Source: Chitinispirillaceae bacterium | GTDB taxonomy: Bacteria; Fibrobacterota; Chitinivibrionia; Chitinivibrionales; Chitinispirillaceae | NCBI GenBank assembly: GCA_016929595.1 | Contig: JAFGIN010000128.1 | Location: 1 to 63,190 of the forward strand | Reading direction: 5' to 3' | Length of the DNA: 63,190 nucleotides | Shown: positions 1 to 8,471 of the stretch, piece by piece | Numbering within the stretch: the first letter of the stretch is position 1 | Layout of the letters: every line of letters begins with the position of its first letter | Made by a program: the position numbers and the translations under genes | Notes under the pieces: model-generated | Told to the model about the DNA's origin: nothing | Databases searched by the model: none | Seen by the model: the letters and a program-made list of their open reading frames with translations, nothing else

Positions 1-84
1 AATGGTGAATGGTGAATGGTGAATGGTGAATGGTGAATGGTGAATGGTGAATGGTGAATGGTGAATGGTGAATGGTGAATGGTG
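1..84. repeat. Heptamer tandem repeat (AATGGTG)x12
   Basis: Twelve uninterrupted copies of AATGGTG fill the first 84 bases and the array touches the window edge, so its true length is unknown. The unit is 7 bp, so copy-number changes would shift any reading frame through it. It lies about 75 bp upstream of the SDR gene and may form part of its 5' leader. This is a simple-sequence array seen directly; a phase-variation role is only a possibility. Confidence 0.97.
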
Positions 85-158
85 AAAATAAGACGGTGAT
101 GTTTTTTTTCTTTCACACTTCTCACTTCAAACTTCAAACTTAAAAACAAGGAGTACTT

Positions 159-857
159 ATGCTTGATATAACTGGAAAATGGGCACTTGTGACGGGTGCC
201 AGTCGTGGAATCGGAACGCAGGTTGCCCAGGCACTTGCTGAAAAGGGGTGTAATCTGGTGCTTCACAGCAGGAGTGTCGGACACACGGAGATGCTTTCAA
301 AAAAGCTGGAATCTAAAGGGGTTGACGTTATACAGGTGCAGGCTGAACTGTCGGATAATTCACAAGTGGTAAGGCTTGCTGCTGAGGTTGAAAGCAAATC
401 AGGGGGAATTGATATATTATTTAACAATGCTGCGGTGATGGCACCTTATCGAACGGATTACTATCAGACAGTTGAGGGAGATTATCTGAAAAGCTTTACT
501 GTAAATACTATCGCGCCAATAACTCTCTGCAATATGATTATTCCTGCAATGATCAAAAGAGGGTTTGGAAGGGTTGTCAATGTGACGTCGGGAATCAAGG
601 AGGAACCGCAGCTGATGCCCTATGCGGCTTCAAAGGCAGCACTTGACAAATACGTGTGTGATATGGCCAGGCATATCAAAGGAACTGGAGTCTGTATGAA
701 CCTGCTTGATCCGGGATGGTTGCGTACCGATCTTGGTGGGCCCAATGCACCAAATCCAGTTGAGTCAGTCCTGCCCGGGGCTCTGGTACCAGTGCTTCTG
801 GATGATGATACCAGTGGAAAAGTCTTTTACGCTCAGGATTACAGGGAACGTGGTTAA
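159..857 (+). CDS. SDR-family NAD(P)-dependent oxidoreductase
   Basis: Short-chain dehydrogenase/reductase of 232 residues, a usual length for a classical SDR. The Rossmann cofactor motif TGASRGIG is at residues 12-19, the NNA motif is near residue 89, and the catalytic triad is S144, Y155 and K159 (YAASK). It should be a cytoplasmic NAD(P)-dependent oxidoreductase; the substrate cannot be read from sequence. An AAGGAG ribosome site sits 8 bases before the ATG. Its last codons overlap the likely GTG start of recD2, so the two are probably co-transcribed and translationally coupled. Confidence 0.9.
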   Translation: MLDITGKWALVTGASRGIGTQVAQALAEKGCNLVLHSRSVGHTEMLSKKLESKGVDVIQVQAELSDNSQVVRLAAEVESKSGGIDILFNNAAVMAPYRTDYYQTVEGDYLKSFTVNTIAPITLCNMIIPAMIKRGFGRVVNVTSGIKEEPQLMPYAASKAALDKYVCDMARHIKGTGVCMNLLDPGWLRTDLGGPNAPNPVESVLPGALVPVLLDDDTSGKVFYAQDYRERG

Positions 858-3015
858 ATTATCCGGAACGGTAGGACGGATTACTTTCCGCAATGATAGC
901 AATGGATTTACCGTGCTTCAGCTCAGCACCCAAGACTCTCTGCGACAGCAGATTGCTTGTGTCGGTGTCATGCCGTCAGTTTCCGAGGGAGAAAATATTG
1001 CCGTTGTGGGCGACTGGCAGAGCAGCAAAAAGTTTGGAAAGCAGTTCGCAGTAAACAGCTATGATGTTATTCAACCGGATACAATTGAGGGTATACGCAG
1101 ATTCTTACTTTCGGGTGTGATATCAAACGTCGGTCCGGTTCGTACTGATGCGATTGTTGAAAAGTTTGGTCTTGAAACGTTATCAATTCTTGATACAGCA
1201 CCCGATCGTCTTCTTGAGGTTAACGGGATAGGTGGTAAAACTCTTACGAAAATCAAGGAAAGCTGGTATGAGAAGCGTTATTTGAAAAACCTGATACTGT
1301 TTCTTGCCCGGTTTGATATTTCGACTGCACTGGCATTTAAGCTTTCAAAGATATACGGCTCTGACGCACAGAAGAAAATAACTGAAAATCCGTATGTTCT
1401 AATCAGCGATCTTCGTGGTGTTGGATTTGTAAAAGCAGATCTGATTGCCAGAAAAATGGGGTACGCACCGGATTCTGTGTATAGAATCAAGGCTGGAGTG
1501 TTATTTACTTTACAGGAATCCCTCAAAGATGGTCATTGTTGCTGTCCAAAGGAAGAACTGATAACCAAGGCCGTTCCACTGCTTGGTGTCGAAAAGGAAA
1601 AGGTTGTTTATTCTCTCGATGATATGATTGCAGTGGGAAGTGTTATTTCGGAAAATGGTCTTATCTACATACCACCATTTTATATGGCAGAGAAGTACAT
1701 CGCGAAAAATATCAGAAAGAGAATTGCTTATTTTAAAAATAATGAAGAGGGTAGGCATGAGTCAGTTGACATGTGGGTCTTACAGTATCAGAAACAGCAG
1801 AATTGGACGGGTGATCCACTTCAGATCAAAGCTGTTGTAACTGCGACGGCAAGTCCGCTCTTTTTATGTACCGGAGGGCCTGGAACCGGGAAGACTACCA
1901 TCCTGAAAGTAATCAGTTCCTATTTTATGCAGAAAAACGGCAGTGTCACACTTGCTGCACCTACTGGAAGGGCTGCTGAACGGATGAGCTTCTGTACCGG
2001 GCTTGAAGCGAAAACGATCCACCGTTTACTGGAGTATAAGCCAGGAGGTGACGATAACGCTTTTCAGAAAAATGAAAACAATCAGCTTCAGGCAGATGTT
2101 GTTATTATTGATGAAGTGTCGATGATTGATTTATTACTTATGAAAAATTTACTGGCAGCAATTCCGGTGTTTGCCCGTATAATTCTAATTGGTGATAATA
2201 AACAGTTGCCATCAGTGGGGCCCGGTAATGTGTTAGCAGATCTCATTAATTCACAAGCGATACCTCATGTTCATCTTCAGACTGTTTTTCGTCAGGCAGC
2301 TCAAAGCAGGATTGTAACTGCCGCGCACGAAATAATAAAAGGAACGATCCCTTATTTTCAGAATCGAAGCGAGGATAACTGTTTTTTTGTAACAAAGGCT
2401 GAGCCTCATGAAACAGTCGATTACATAGTAGACCTGGTTAGCAGGCGTTTACCCCAAAAGTATAATATTGATCCGGTTCTGGATATTCAGGTTCTTTCAC
2501 CTATGCATAAGGGTATTCTGGGAACAATAAATTTGAATCAGGCTCTACAGAGTGCGCTTAATTTCAGGAAAGAGAAGCTGATCTGGGATGCGGTACAATT
2601 CATTGTTGGTGACAAAGTGATGCAGGTAAAAAATAATTATGAGAATGGTGTTTTTAATGGAGACATCGGTATCGTAACGCAGATTGTCGGGGATGAGCAG
2701 GTGATTGTGAAATTTCAGGACTCAGAGGTGGCCTATTCTGCATCAAATCTTGATGAAATCCAGCCAGCTTACTGTATCAGTATACACAAAAGTCAGGGGT
2801 CAGAATTTAAGGCTGTGGTGATGCCGGTATCTGCACAACATTATATAATGTTACAGAGAAACCTTTTATACACAGCATTAACCAGGGCAAAAATTGTGTG
2901 TGTTATGGTAGGGACTTCAAATGCGCTATCAATAGCGGTGCGAAACGACACAGCACTAAGAAGGTATTCACAACTATCAGAAAGGCTTAATGGGAAGGAA
3001 ATAGAGTGGGTGTGA
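850..3015 (+). CDS. recD2: RecD2-type ATP-dependent DNA helicase
   Basis: Superfamily 1B 5'-3' DNA helicase of the RecD2/YrrC type. From a GTG start at 850 it has 721 residues, the usual length, and begins VVKLSGTVGRITF, the typical RecD2 N-terminal strand; the open frame extends back to 706 but only into the SDR gene. A helix-hairpin-helix-like stretch (VNGIGGKTL) comes before the motor. Walker A GGPGTGKTT is near residue 342, Walker B IIDEVSM near 421, and late motifs include a UvrD-like SIHKSQGSEF and LLYTALTRAK. The start overlaps the SDR stop by 8 bases. RecD2 proteins act in genome maintenance outside RecBCD; no recB or recC is nearby. Confidence 0.92.
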   Translation: MVKLSGTVGRITFRNDSNGFTVLQLSTQDSLRQQIACVGVMPSVSEGENIAVVGDWQSSKKFGKQFAVNSYDVIQPDTIEGIRRFLLSGVISNVGPVRTDAIVEKFGLETLSILDTAPDRLLEVNGIGGKTLTKIKESWYEKRYLKNLILFLARFDISTALAFKLSKIYGSDAQKKITENPYVLISDLRGVGFVKADLIARKMGYAPDSVYRIKAGVLFTLQESLKDGHCCCPKEELITKAVPLLGVEKEKVVYSLDDMIAVGSVISENGLIYIPPFYMAEKYIAKNIRKRIAYFKNNEEGRHESVDMWVLQYQKQQNWTGDPLQIKAVVTATASPLFLCTGGPGTGKTTILKVISSYFMQKNGSVTLAAPTGRAAERMSFCTGLEAKTIHRLLEYKPGGDDNAFQKNENNQLQADVVIIDEVSMIDLLLMKNLLAAIPVFARIILIGDNKQLPSVGPGNVLADLINSQAIPHVHLQTVFRQAAQSRIVTAAHEIIKGTIPYFQNRSEDNCFFVTKAEPHETVDYIVDLVSRRLPQKYNIDPVLDIQVLSPMHKGILGTINLNQALQSALNFRKEKLIWDAVQFIVGDKVMQVKNNYENGVFNGDIGIVTQIVGDEQVIVKFQDSEVAYSASNLDEIQPAYCISIHKSQGSEFKAVVMPVSAQHYIMLQRNLLYTALTRAKIVCVMVGTSNALSIAVRNDTALRRYSQLSERLNGKEIEWV

Positions 3016-3180
3016 GTCCGTAATAGCAGAGATGAATAGCGTTTTTGATAAATAAATGTACCATATTTGTCATTTCAGAGTTAAATTATAAAATATCGTA
3101 AAAATGAAAATCAGATTAATTGCGAGAGACTTGGAAAATCGTTTGAAAAAGAATATTTTTAGTTACATTCTATACGGTCC

Positions 3181-3209
3181 TTGTAGTGTGTAAAAAACAG
3201 TTATATATT
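3181..3209 (+). promoter_or_regulatory. Putative sigma70 promoter of tRNA-Arg
   Basis: TTGTAG and TATATT are separated by exactly 17 bases and end 15 bases before the tRNA-Arg gene. Both hexamers are one or two bases from consensus. The position fits a tRNA promoter; this is a motif match only. Confidence 0.5.
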
Positions 3210-3224
3210 TGTATCGAAATAGAC

Positions 3225-3298
3225 GCGCCAGTAGCTCAGTTGGATAGAGCGTCGGCCTCCGGAGCCGAAGGTCACAGGTTCGAATCCCGTCTGGCGTA
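3225..3298 (+). tRNA. tRNA-Arg (anticodon CCG)
   Basis: The 74 bases fold as a complete cloverleaf. Acceptor GCGCCAG pairs with CTGGCGT (one G-T), D stem GCTC/GAGC, anticodon stem TCGGC/GCCGA around loop CTCCGGA giving anticodon CCG, and T arm ACAGG-TTCGAAT-CCCGT. Discriminator is A3298. The 3' CCA is not encoded. It stands alone between recD2 and the STAS-PEGA gene. Confidence 0.95.
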
Positions 3299-3344
3299 TA
3301 TAAGTAATCAACTACCATGAAACCATAGCAAAGAGGAGGTTATT

Positions 3345-5327
3345 ATTAACTTCCGTATTAAAAACCGCGGTATTTTTGACATTGTCGAGCCAGTCCTTGA
3401 GAATGGAGAAGTGTTTGATTCTTCACTGCTCAGGGATACAATTAACCAGCAGATTGCATCGGGGAAGAGAAATTTCGCGATAGATCTGTCTGCATTGGAT
3501 TATGTGTATTCAGACACCATTAATGTGTTAATGGGGTTGAATAAACGTATTCTTGATGTCAGTGGACGTTTATCAATTCTAGCTCCTCAGCCGGAAGCTC
3601 TTCAAGTTTTAAAGCGCGCGGGAATAAATAATATTCTGCGTATTTTTGATACTGAAGCAGACCTGCTGAAGACATCCGAAGATATTATTCTTCAGACAAC
3701 CAGCTACAAGGTCTCTGATCTTCAGGCTCTTGCTAACGAGAGGCCGCAGTCTGAGTTCGATCAGTTGCGATCAGAAATCGGTTCTGTTTTTGGAAGCCAG
3801 GACAGCAGTGGGGTGGATCATGAGATGTCGCCTCCAAAAATGCCTCCTCAAGGGGTGCGTCCTCCAGTACAACCACCGATGCAGAAAAATGCTGATGTAT
3901 CTCAATCGGTCAGTGACGAGTTTGATCAGGCTTTTCGGCAGTTTGATGACTTTGAAGATGATGAGATGCAGGGTTTTTCACAGCAGCAGTCTCAGCAGCA
4001 ATATATTCCACCTGTGCAGCAGCCAAGAAATGCACCCTCATTCAGGCAGCCGCCCGCGCAGCAGCCGCAGTTTCAGGGTCGACAGTATGTACCGCCATCG
4101 CCGGCACCTCAGACATCCCGGTTCGATGCTGTGCCAAAAGCACCTCCCCGTTCGGGATACATACCACCAGAACCGCCAAAAGCAGCTCCTCCAGATTTCG
4201 GGGGATCCCACACAGAAACACAACGATATCAATCTGTTACAGGTACGTCTGCTCATTCCGGCCTGAAAATGGATCAGATGCCTCCTTCACAAATTCGTGT
4301 TGATGATGATACATTTGATGATTTTTCACCGCCTAAAAAAGGCAAAAAGATACATTTTAATGATGATGACTCGCTGGATAGTGATGATGACTTTGACAGC
4401 GAAACCAAAAAGAAGGCTCCTGTTGGTTTGATTGTATCTATTCTTGTTATTCTGATTGTTGGAGGATTAATAGCATTCTTTGCTTTGAATCAACTCAATT
4501 CGAAGCCTTCAAAGTCTGTGGCATCAAAAACACCAGCGACGGTCAACAAGCCTGCTTCTTCTGTTCCTCAGGTGCCTGTTGATTCTGCATCAAAGGCTTC
4601 CGACAGTACCGGTAGCGCAGGTGCTGCGGCTGCTTCCGAACCTCCAAAACCTGAAGTTAAGCAGCCGGAAAAGGTTGCTGTTGCAACACCGGCGAAGCCT
4701 CCCAGGCCGGTTGCAAAACCAAGGCCCAGGCCGCGAACATCAACACCACGTGTGTCAAAACCGAAACCAGCTGCAACTAACAAAGTGGTAATAACATCGG
4801 TGCCGTCAGGAGCAAGTCTTGAGATTAACGGTGACATTGTCGGTACGACACCCTATACCTGGACAAAACCAGTTTTTGGCCTTGTAAACGTTACTGCGCG
4901 AAAGTCGGGTTATCAGGAGAATACAATCTCTTTTGATTACACCGGAGGGAGTACGAGAGAGTCGGTAACTCTTGAGAAAGAGTATACGCCTCCGCCAGTA
5001 GCTTCTACTCCGAAAAGTTACGTGCCAGTTGAAACGCCACCACCACCTCCGCCTGTAGTTCCTGAACCGGAGCCGGTTTTGCCGCCGCCGCCAGTATCAC
5101 AACCTGTGGCTTCAAGTGGTGGTGATGCATCAATATTTATCGCCTCGATACCGCCAGTTGCTGATGTCTTCCTTAATGGGAAGCTTATTGGGAAGACAAA
5201 TGTATCAGAACTGAAGTTGCCTTCAGGAACGCACATGTTGAAGTTTGTCAAGGGTGCCAAGGAAACCACCAAAGAGATTACTGTACAAACTGGGAAAAAC
5301 CCATCTCAGATGGTTCGCTTACCTTAA
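3345..5327 (+). CDS. STAS domain - transmembrane - PEGA domain envelope protein
   Basis: About 660 residues. The N-terminal ~100 residues form a STAS domain (anti-sigma-antagonist fold). A long Pro/Gln-rich linker and an acidic stretch follow, then one membrane span near residues 362-382 (VGLIVSILVILIVGGLIAFF), an Ala/Pro/Lys-rich spacer, and two extracytoplasmic PEGA modules (from VVITSVPSGA and SIFIASIPPV). It could link a cytoplasmic STAS partner to the envelope. Start: the only in-frame ATG/GTG/TTG near the front is GTG3411, which would cut off the first STAS strand. The frame is open back to 3321, and an AGGAGG at 3334-3339 sits 5 bases before ATT3345, giving INFRIKNRGIFDIV, a normal STAS beginning. 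I therefore place the start at a rare ATT codon; GTG3411 is the alternative. Confidence 0.75.
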   Translation: MNFRIKNRGIFDIVEPVLENGEVFDSSLLRDTINQQIASGKRNFAIDLSALDYVYSDTINVLMGLNKRILDVSGRLSILAPQPEALQVLKRAGINNILRIFDTEADLLKTSEDIILQTTSYKVSDLQALANERPQSEFDQLRSEIGSVFGSQDSSGVDHEMSPPKMPPQGVRPPVQPPMQKNADVSQSVSDEFDQAFRQFDDFEDDEMQGFSQQQSQQQYIPPVQQPRNAPSFRQPPAQQPQFQGRQYVPPSPAPQTSRFDAVPKAPPRSGYIPPEPPKAAPPDFGGSHTETQRYQSVTGTSAHSGLKMDQMPPSQIRVDDDTFDDFSPPKKGKKIHFNDDDSLDSDDDFDSETKKKAPVGLIVSILVILIVGGLIAFFALNQLNSKPSKSVASKTPATVNKPASSVPQVPVDSASKASDSTGSAGAAAASEPPKPEVKQPEKVAVATPAKPPRPVAKPRPRPRTSTPRVSKPKPAATNKVVITSVPSGASLEINGDIVGTTPYTWTKPVFGLVNVTARKSGYQENTISFDYTGGSTRESVTLEKEYTPPPVASTPKSYVPVETPPPPPPVVPEPEPVLPPPPVSQPVASSGGDASIFIASIPPVADVFLNGKLIGKTNVSELKLPSGTHMLKFVKGAKETTKEITVQTGKNPSQMVRLP

Positions 5328-5339
5328 ATAGTTCTCATC

Positions 5340-6743
5340 GTGTTTATAAAAGAAAAATCATATAAACGAAAGCAATTCAACCGGAAGCGGAGTTTTCCGC
5401 TCATCCGGTCTGTAATTATGCTGCTGGTTGGAGTTTACGCGTACTCTCATTTTTTCGGTAAGCATGAGCCGGAAGATTCTACAGTTCAGAGTGCTGCGAT
5501 TGTACCGGTATTTGGCCCATTAAAAGAGGTTTTGCCATCACTTCAGGATACCATTCCGAAAAACAATACCCGGTTCAAAACCCATATCGTTAAGCCTGGT
5601 GATACATTTTTCGGCATTCTTTTGCAATACAATATTTCTGGCGATCTGTGCAACAAAATATATCAGTCGTTTTCCTCGTTAGGGTTTCCGAAACTGCATC
5701 CCGGTGATTCACTTGTAGTGAGCTCCTGTGATAAAGGTGTAAAGGACATACTGTTTTTAAGCAAAAAGGGTCACTGGTTCAAGGCTTGTCTGGATGATTC
5801 AACGATTACATCTGAGAAAAAAGCGGTAGAAATGACAACGTACATTGCTCTTGTAAATGGTACCCTTAAAACATCACTGTCTGAAGCAATGTACAGATAT
5901 GGTGTATCTGACATAATCACTGGAAAATTTGCGGATATTTTCGCATGGGATATTAACTTTTTTCTCGAACCCCGAAAAGGTGATCGCTTTCAGATTGTGT
6001 TTGAACAAAAGTATTCGGAGGGTCGTTTCCATGGATATGGAGAAATTCTGGCTGCCCGATACTATTCCGGGACGAAAGTTTTTACCGCTTATGGCCGCAA
6101 AACTGATTCAGGAGTTATGCAATACTTCGATGAAAACGGCAAATCATTACAAAAACAGTTTTTGAAAGCACCGCTTCGTTTTTCGAGAATATCAAGCGGC
6201 TTTACTCATAAACGCAAGCATCCGGTTCTTGGCATTGTCCGGCCGCACTTAGGGATAGATTACGCAGCTCCATCGGGGACACCGGTTCTGGCCGCTGCCG
6301 ATGGAAAGATTACATTTGCTGGACGTAAAGGTGATTATGGTAATATGGTAATTGTATCTCATGGTGGAGTTTATGAGACATACTATGGCCATCTGCGATC
6401 GATTGGAGCCAAGGTAAAGATCGGGACTCATGTAACACAGGGAACCATAATTGGTACCGTTGGTGCAACCGGACTTGCAACAGGACCACATCTGGATTAC
6501 CGCATGAAACATCATGGTGCCTTTGTTAATCCTTCATCAGTGCAGCTTCCATCTCAGGCAAAGGCAGAGTTTTCACCTGAAGATGCTTTTTATTCAACAG
6601 TTATGGATGAACGGTTTAGAAACAGTGAGGGATTACATATTGTAGAAATAAATGATACTGAATCCACTAAGGTGCAGGTTCTTACCGATAAGGTCATATT
6701 GAATCCAAACGGGGCTTTCGGTGACAACGAATCAGATTCTTGA
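5340..6743 (+). CDS. LysM and M23-family (LytM) peptidase, membrane-anchored
   Basis: 467 residues from a GTG start 12 bases after the STAS-PEGA stop; no strong ribosome site is seen. An N-terminal membrane segment lies near residues 23-38. A LysM peptidoglycan-binding module follows (HIVKPGDTFFGILLQYN, about residues 82-135), and an M23 domain lies at about 295-400. Zinc-site residues HxxxD are present in HLGIDYAAPSGTPV. The usual HxH at the end is HLD here (GPHLDYRM), so one canonical ligand histidine is an aspartate; the enzyme may be altered or act as a scaffold, as EnvC-like proteins do. Its stop overlaps the next gene by 23 bases. A role in cell-wall remodelling follows from the family. 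Confidence 0.85.
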   Translation: MFIKEKSYKRKQFNRKRSFPLIRSVIMLLVGVYAYSHFFGKHEPEDSTVQSAAIVPVFGPLKEVLPSLQDTIPKNNTRFKTHIVKPGDTFFGILLQYNISGDLCNKIYQSFSSLGFPKLHPGDSLVVSSCDKGVKDILFLSKKGHWFKACLDDSTITSEKKAVEMTTYIALVNGTLKTSLSEAMYRYGVSDIITGKFADIFAWDINFFLEPRKGDRFQIVFEQKYSEGRFHGYGEILAARYYSGTKVFTAYGRKTDSGVMQYFDENGKSLQKQFLKAPLRFSRISSGFTHKRKHPVLGIVRPHLGIDYAAPSGTPVLAAADGKITFAGRKGDYGNMVIVSHGGVYETYYGHLRSIGAKVKIGTHVTQGTIIGTVGATGLATGPHLDYRMKHHGAFVNPSSVQLPSQAKAEFSPEDAFYSTVMDERFRNSEGLHIVEINDTESTKVQVLTDKVILNPNGAFGDNESDS

Positions 6744-7134
6744 TCATATTCGCAAAGAGATCATAGTCTCAGGGTATGATGTCCGTTATAAAATCGGAGC
6801 GTATGATTTTGTCCTTAACGGATTGGAATTCTATCTTGCAGCTCTGGGTGAAAAACGTCATGTAAGTGGTCAGGAGTTCTCACTCGGCCTTCTGAATTTC
6901 GCACAGAAACAATTTGGGCTTCTCGCACCGAGTGTTCTTACATCCTGGGGGGTTACCAGAACCAATGATTTTGGACAACTGGTATATAATATGATCGGTA
7001 TTGGACTTATGTCCCGTCAGCCTGAAGATAATGTAGAGGACTTTTTTGATGTAATCGATTTTGAGGAGTTTTTTAAAAAACAGGAATTTTTCGAGGTCGA
7101 TACTATTTTTATAAAAAAAGTAAAAGGTGCTTGA
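6721..7134 (+). CDS. Minf_1886-family small protein
   Basis: 137 residues from a GTG start inside the 3' end of the M23 gene (23-base overlap), implying translational coupling. The body matches the conserved pattern of the Minf_1886 family: a Y-x-x-x-A-Y-x-F-V-L start, a central HVSGQEFSLGLL, QFG and the SWGVTRTNDFGQLVYNMI block. No enzyme motif, signal peptide or membrane segment is seen. Function is unknown in the family; it is often found as a single small cytoplasmic protein. The recognition is from memory of the family pattern. Confidence 0.7.
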   Translation: MTTNQILDHIRKEIIVSGYDVRYKIGAYDFVLNGLEFYLAALGEKRHVSGQEFSLGLLNFAQKQFGLLAPSVLTSWGVTRTNDFGQLVYNMIGIGLMSRQPEDNVEDFFDVIDFEEFFKKQEFFEVDTIFIKKVKGA

Positions 7135-7188
7135 TCTTTAAACGCTTTTATACTATTTTTATACAACTTTTGAAAACGATCTTTTAGT

Positions 7189-7261
7189 GCCGCTTTAGCT
7201 CAGTCGGTAGAGCAATGGACTGAAAATCCATGTGTCCGCAGTTCGATTCTGCGAGGCGGCA
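7189..7261 (+). tRNA. tRNA-Phe (anticodon GAA)
   Basis: The 73 bases form a full cloverleaf. Acceptor GCCGCTT pairs with AGGCGGC (one T-G), D stem GCTC/GAGC, anticodon stem ATGGA/TCCAT with loop CTGAAAA (anticodon GAA), T arm CGCAG-TTCGATT-CTGCG. Discriminator A7261; no encoded CCA. Located in the gap between the Minf_1886-like gene and the convergent GH5 gene. Confidence 0.95.
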
Positions 7262-7303
7262 TTTTAAAATATACCTCGCTTCAATCATTTTTAAACAGGT
7301 CAG

Positions 7304-8365
7304 TTACAGCGGTTTGAATCTGAGAAGGCGCTTCTCTGGTTTTTTCTTATCCAATGTAATCTCTTTTTCAACAATACCAGCATACTTACGGAGTTTATAT
7401 CGTATGAGCTTTCCTGATGCTGAAAGCTCCCGGGGCGTCCATTTACCGTAGTAACGGGCTCCTGGAAGAAGAATAGATGCAGTCTCATTTTTATCGCCGA
7501 CAGACCAGTTACACCAACTCAGGTTGTGTTTATCCATAAATGTAAACCAGTGCTCAGTTTCTATTGAATCAAGAAACCCATCGCCGGTAGACAGGCAGGT
7601 TCCAAACTCGGATACAAACAGCGCAATTCCCTTATCGATTGCCACTTGTGCTCTTTTTCTCAGGTCAGCTCCGTGAGTAGCGGCATAGAAATGAAGGGAA
7701 TATACCAGGTTGGTGCCTTGAACAGGGTTTTCAGCAACAGAGTCAACATCCTGGCTCCAGTGGGGCGATCCGATAATTATGAGGTTGTCGGGATCGATAG
7801 CTCTTATCGTTTTGACAAGTTCTTCTGCATAGGGTTTAACAACATCGTTCCAGGATACATCAACTGGTTCATTGAAAATTTCATAAATAACATTTGGATA
7901 CCTTCCATATCTTTGAGCCATTTTCTGAAAGAACTTTTTCGATTCTTTGATGTTATTGAATGCATAATGATCATGCCAGTCGATAATGACATAGATACCC
8001 CTTTTTATTGATGCATCAACAATTGTAGTAACACGTTTTGCTTCAGACCCGTTATAGATATAGCCGCTGATTGTCTCGTCGTGTTTCACACCCATTGCAG
8101 CCCGTACAATAGAAACGTTCCAGTCATCAACAAGCCAGTCCACTACTCTGGGGTTGTAAAATTTTTCCATCCACTGACTCCAGAAAAAACTCATTCCCCG
8201 AAGTTGTGTGGGATTACCATGTTGATCAAGGATCAAACTCTCTCTGACCTGCAGTTGTCCATGAAGAGAGACCGGTGTCGACGGCTCGGAAAAGAGGCCT
8301 GGGCATAGTAAAAGGAACGTCAATAACAGTGTTCTGTAGTTGAGGGCCATTGGAGGGTATCTCAT
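7304..8365 (-). CDS. Secreted glycoside hydrolase family 5 endoglucanase
   Basis: 353 residues with a signal peptide (YRTLLLTFLLLCPGLFSEP). The catalytic (beta/alpha)8 barrel carries the GH5 acid/base in VIYEIFNEP (E of NEP) and the nucleophile in LFVSEFGTC. HDHYAFNN and SLHFYAATHG add further GH5 active-site segments. Best fit is subfamily GH5_2, endo-beta-1,4-glucanases that cut cellulose and mixed glucans outside the cell. The C-terminal ~30 residues are very basic. An internal start at M6 (8350) would give an equally good signal peptide. Divergent from the exporter operon, with a 106-bp shared upstream region. No carbohydrate-binding module is attached. Confidence 0.88.
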   Translation of the reverse strand: MRYPPMALNYRTLLLTFLLLCPGLFSEPSTPVSLHGQLQVRESLILDQHGNPTQLRGMSFFWSQWMEKFYNPRVVDWLVDDWNVSIVRAAMGVKHDETISGYIYNGSEAKRVTTIVDASIKRGIYVIIDWHDHYAFNNIKESKKFFQKMAQRYGRYPNVIYEIFNEPVDVSWNDVVKPYAEELVKTIRAIDPDNLIIIGSPHWSQDVDSVAENPVQGTNLVYSLHFYAATHGADLRKRAQVAIDKGIALFVSEFGTCLSTGDGFLDSIETEHWFTFMDKHNLSWCNWSVGDKNETASILLPGARYYGKWTPRELSASGKLIRYKLRKYAGIVEKEITLDKKKPEKRLLRFKPL

Positions 8366-8471
8366 TTCTGTAAATATAACCCGTAATGAAAAAATCTTAT
8401 GCTTTGATCACATTTTTAGAGTATTTTACACGAGTAGTTCATCATAAACATCAATTCAGTGAAAATAAGTT

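Noticed and set aside
1-84. CRISPR-like array at the window start
   Set aside because: Units are 7 bp with no spacers; it is a simple tandem repeat.
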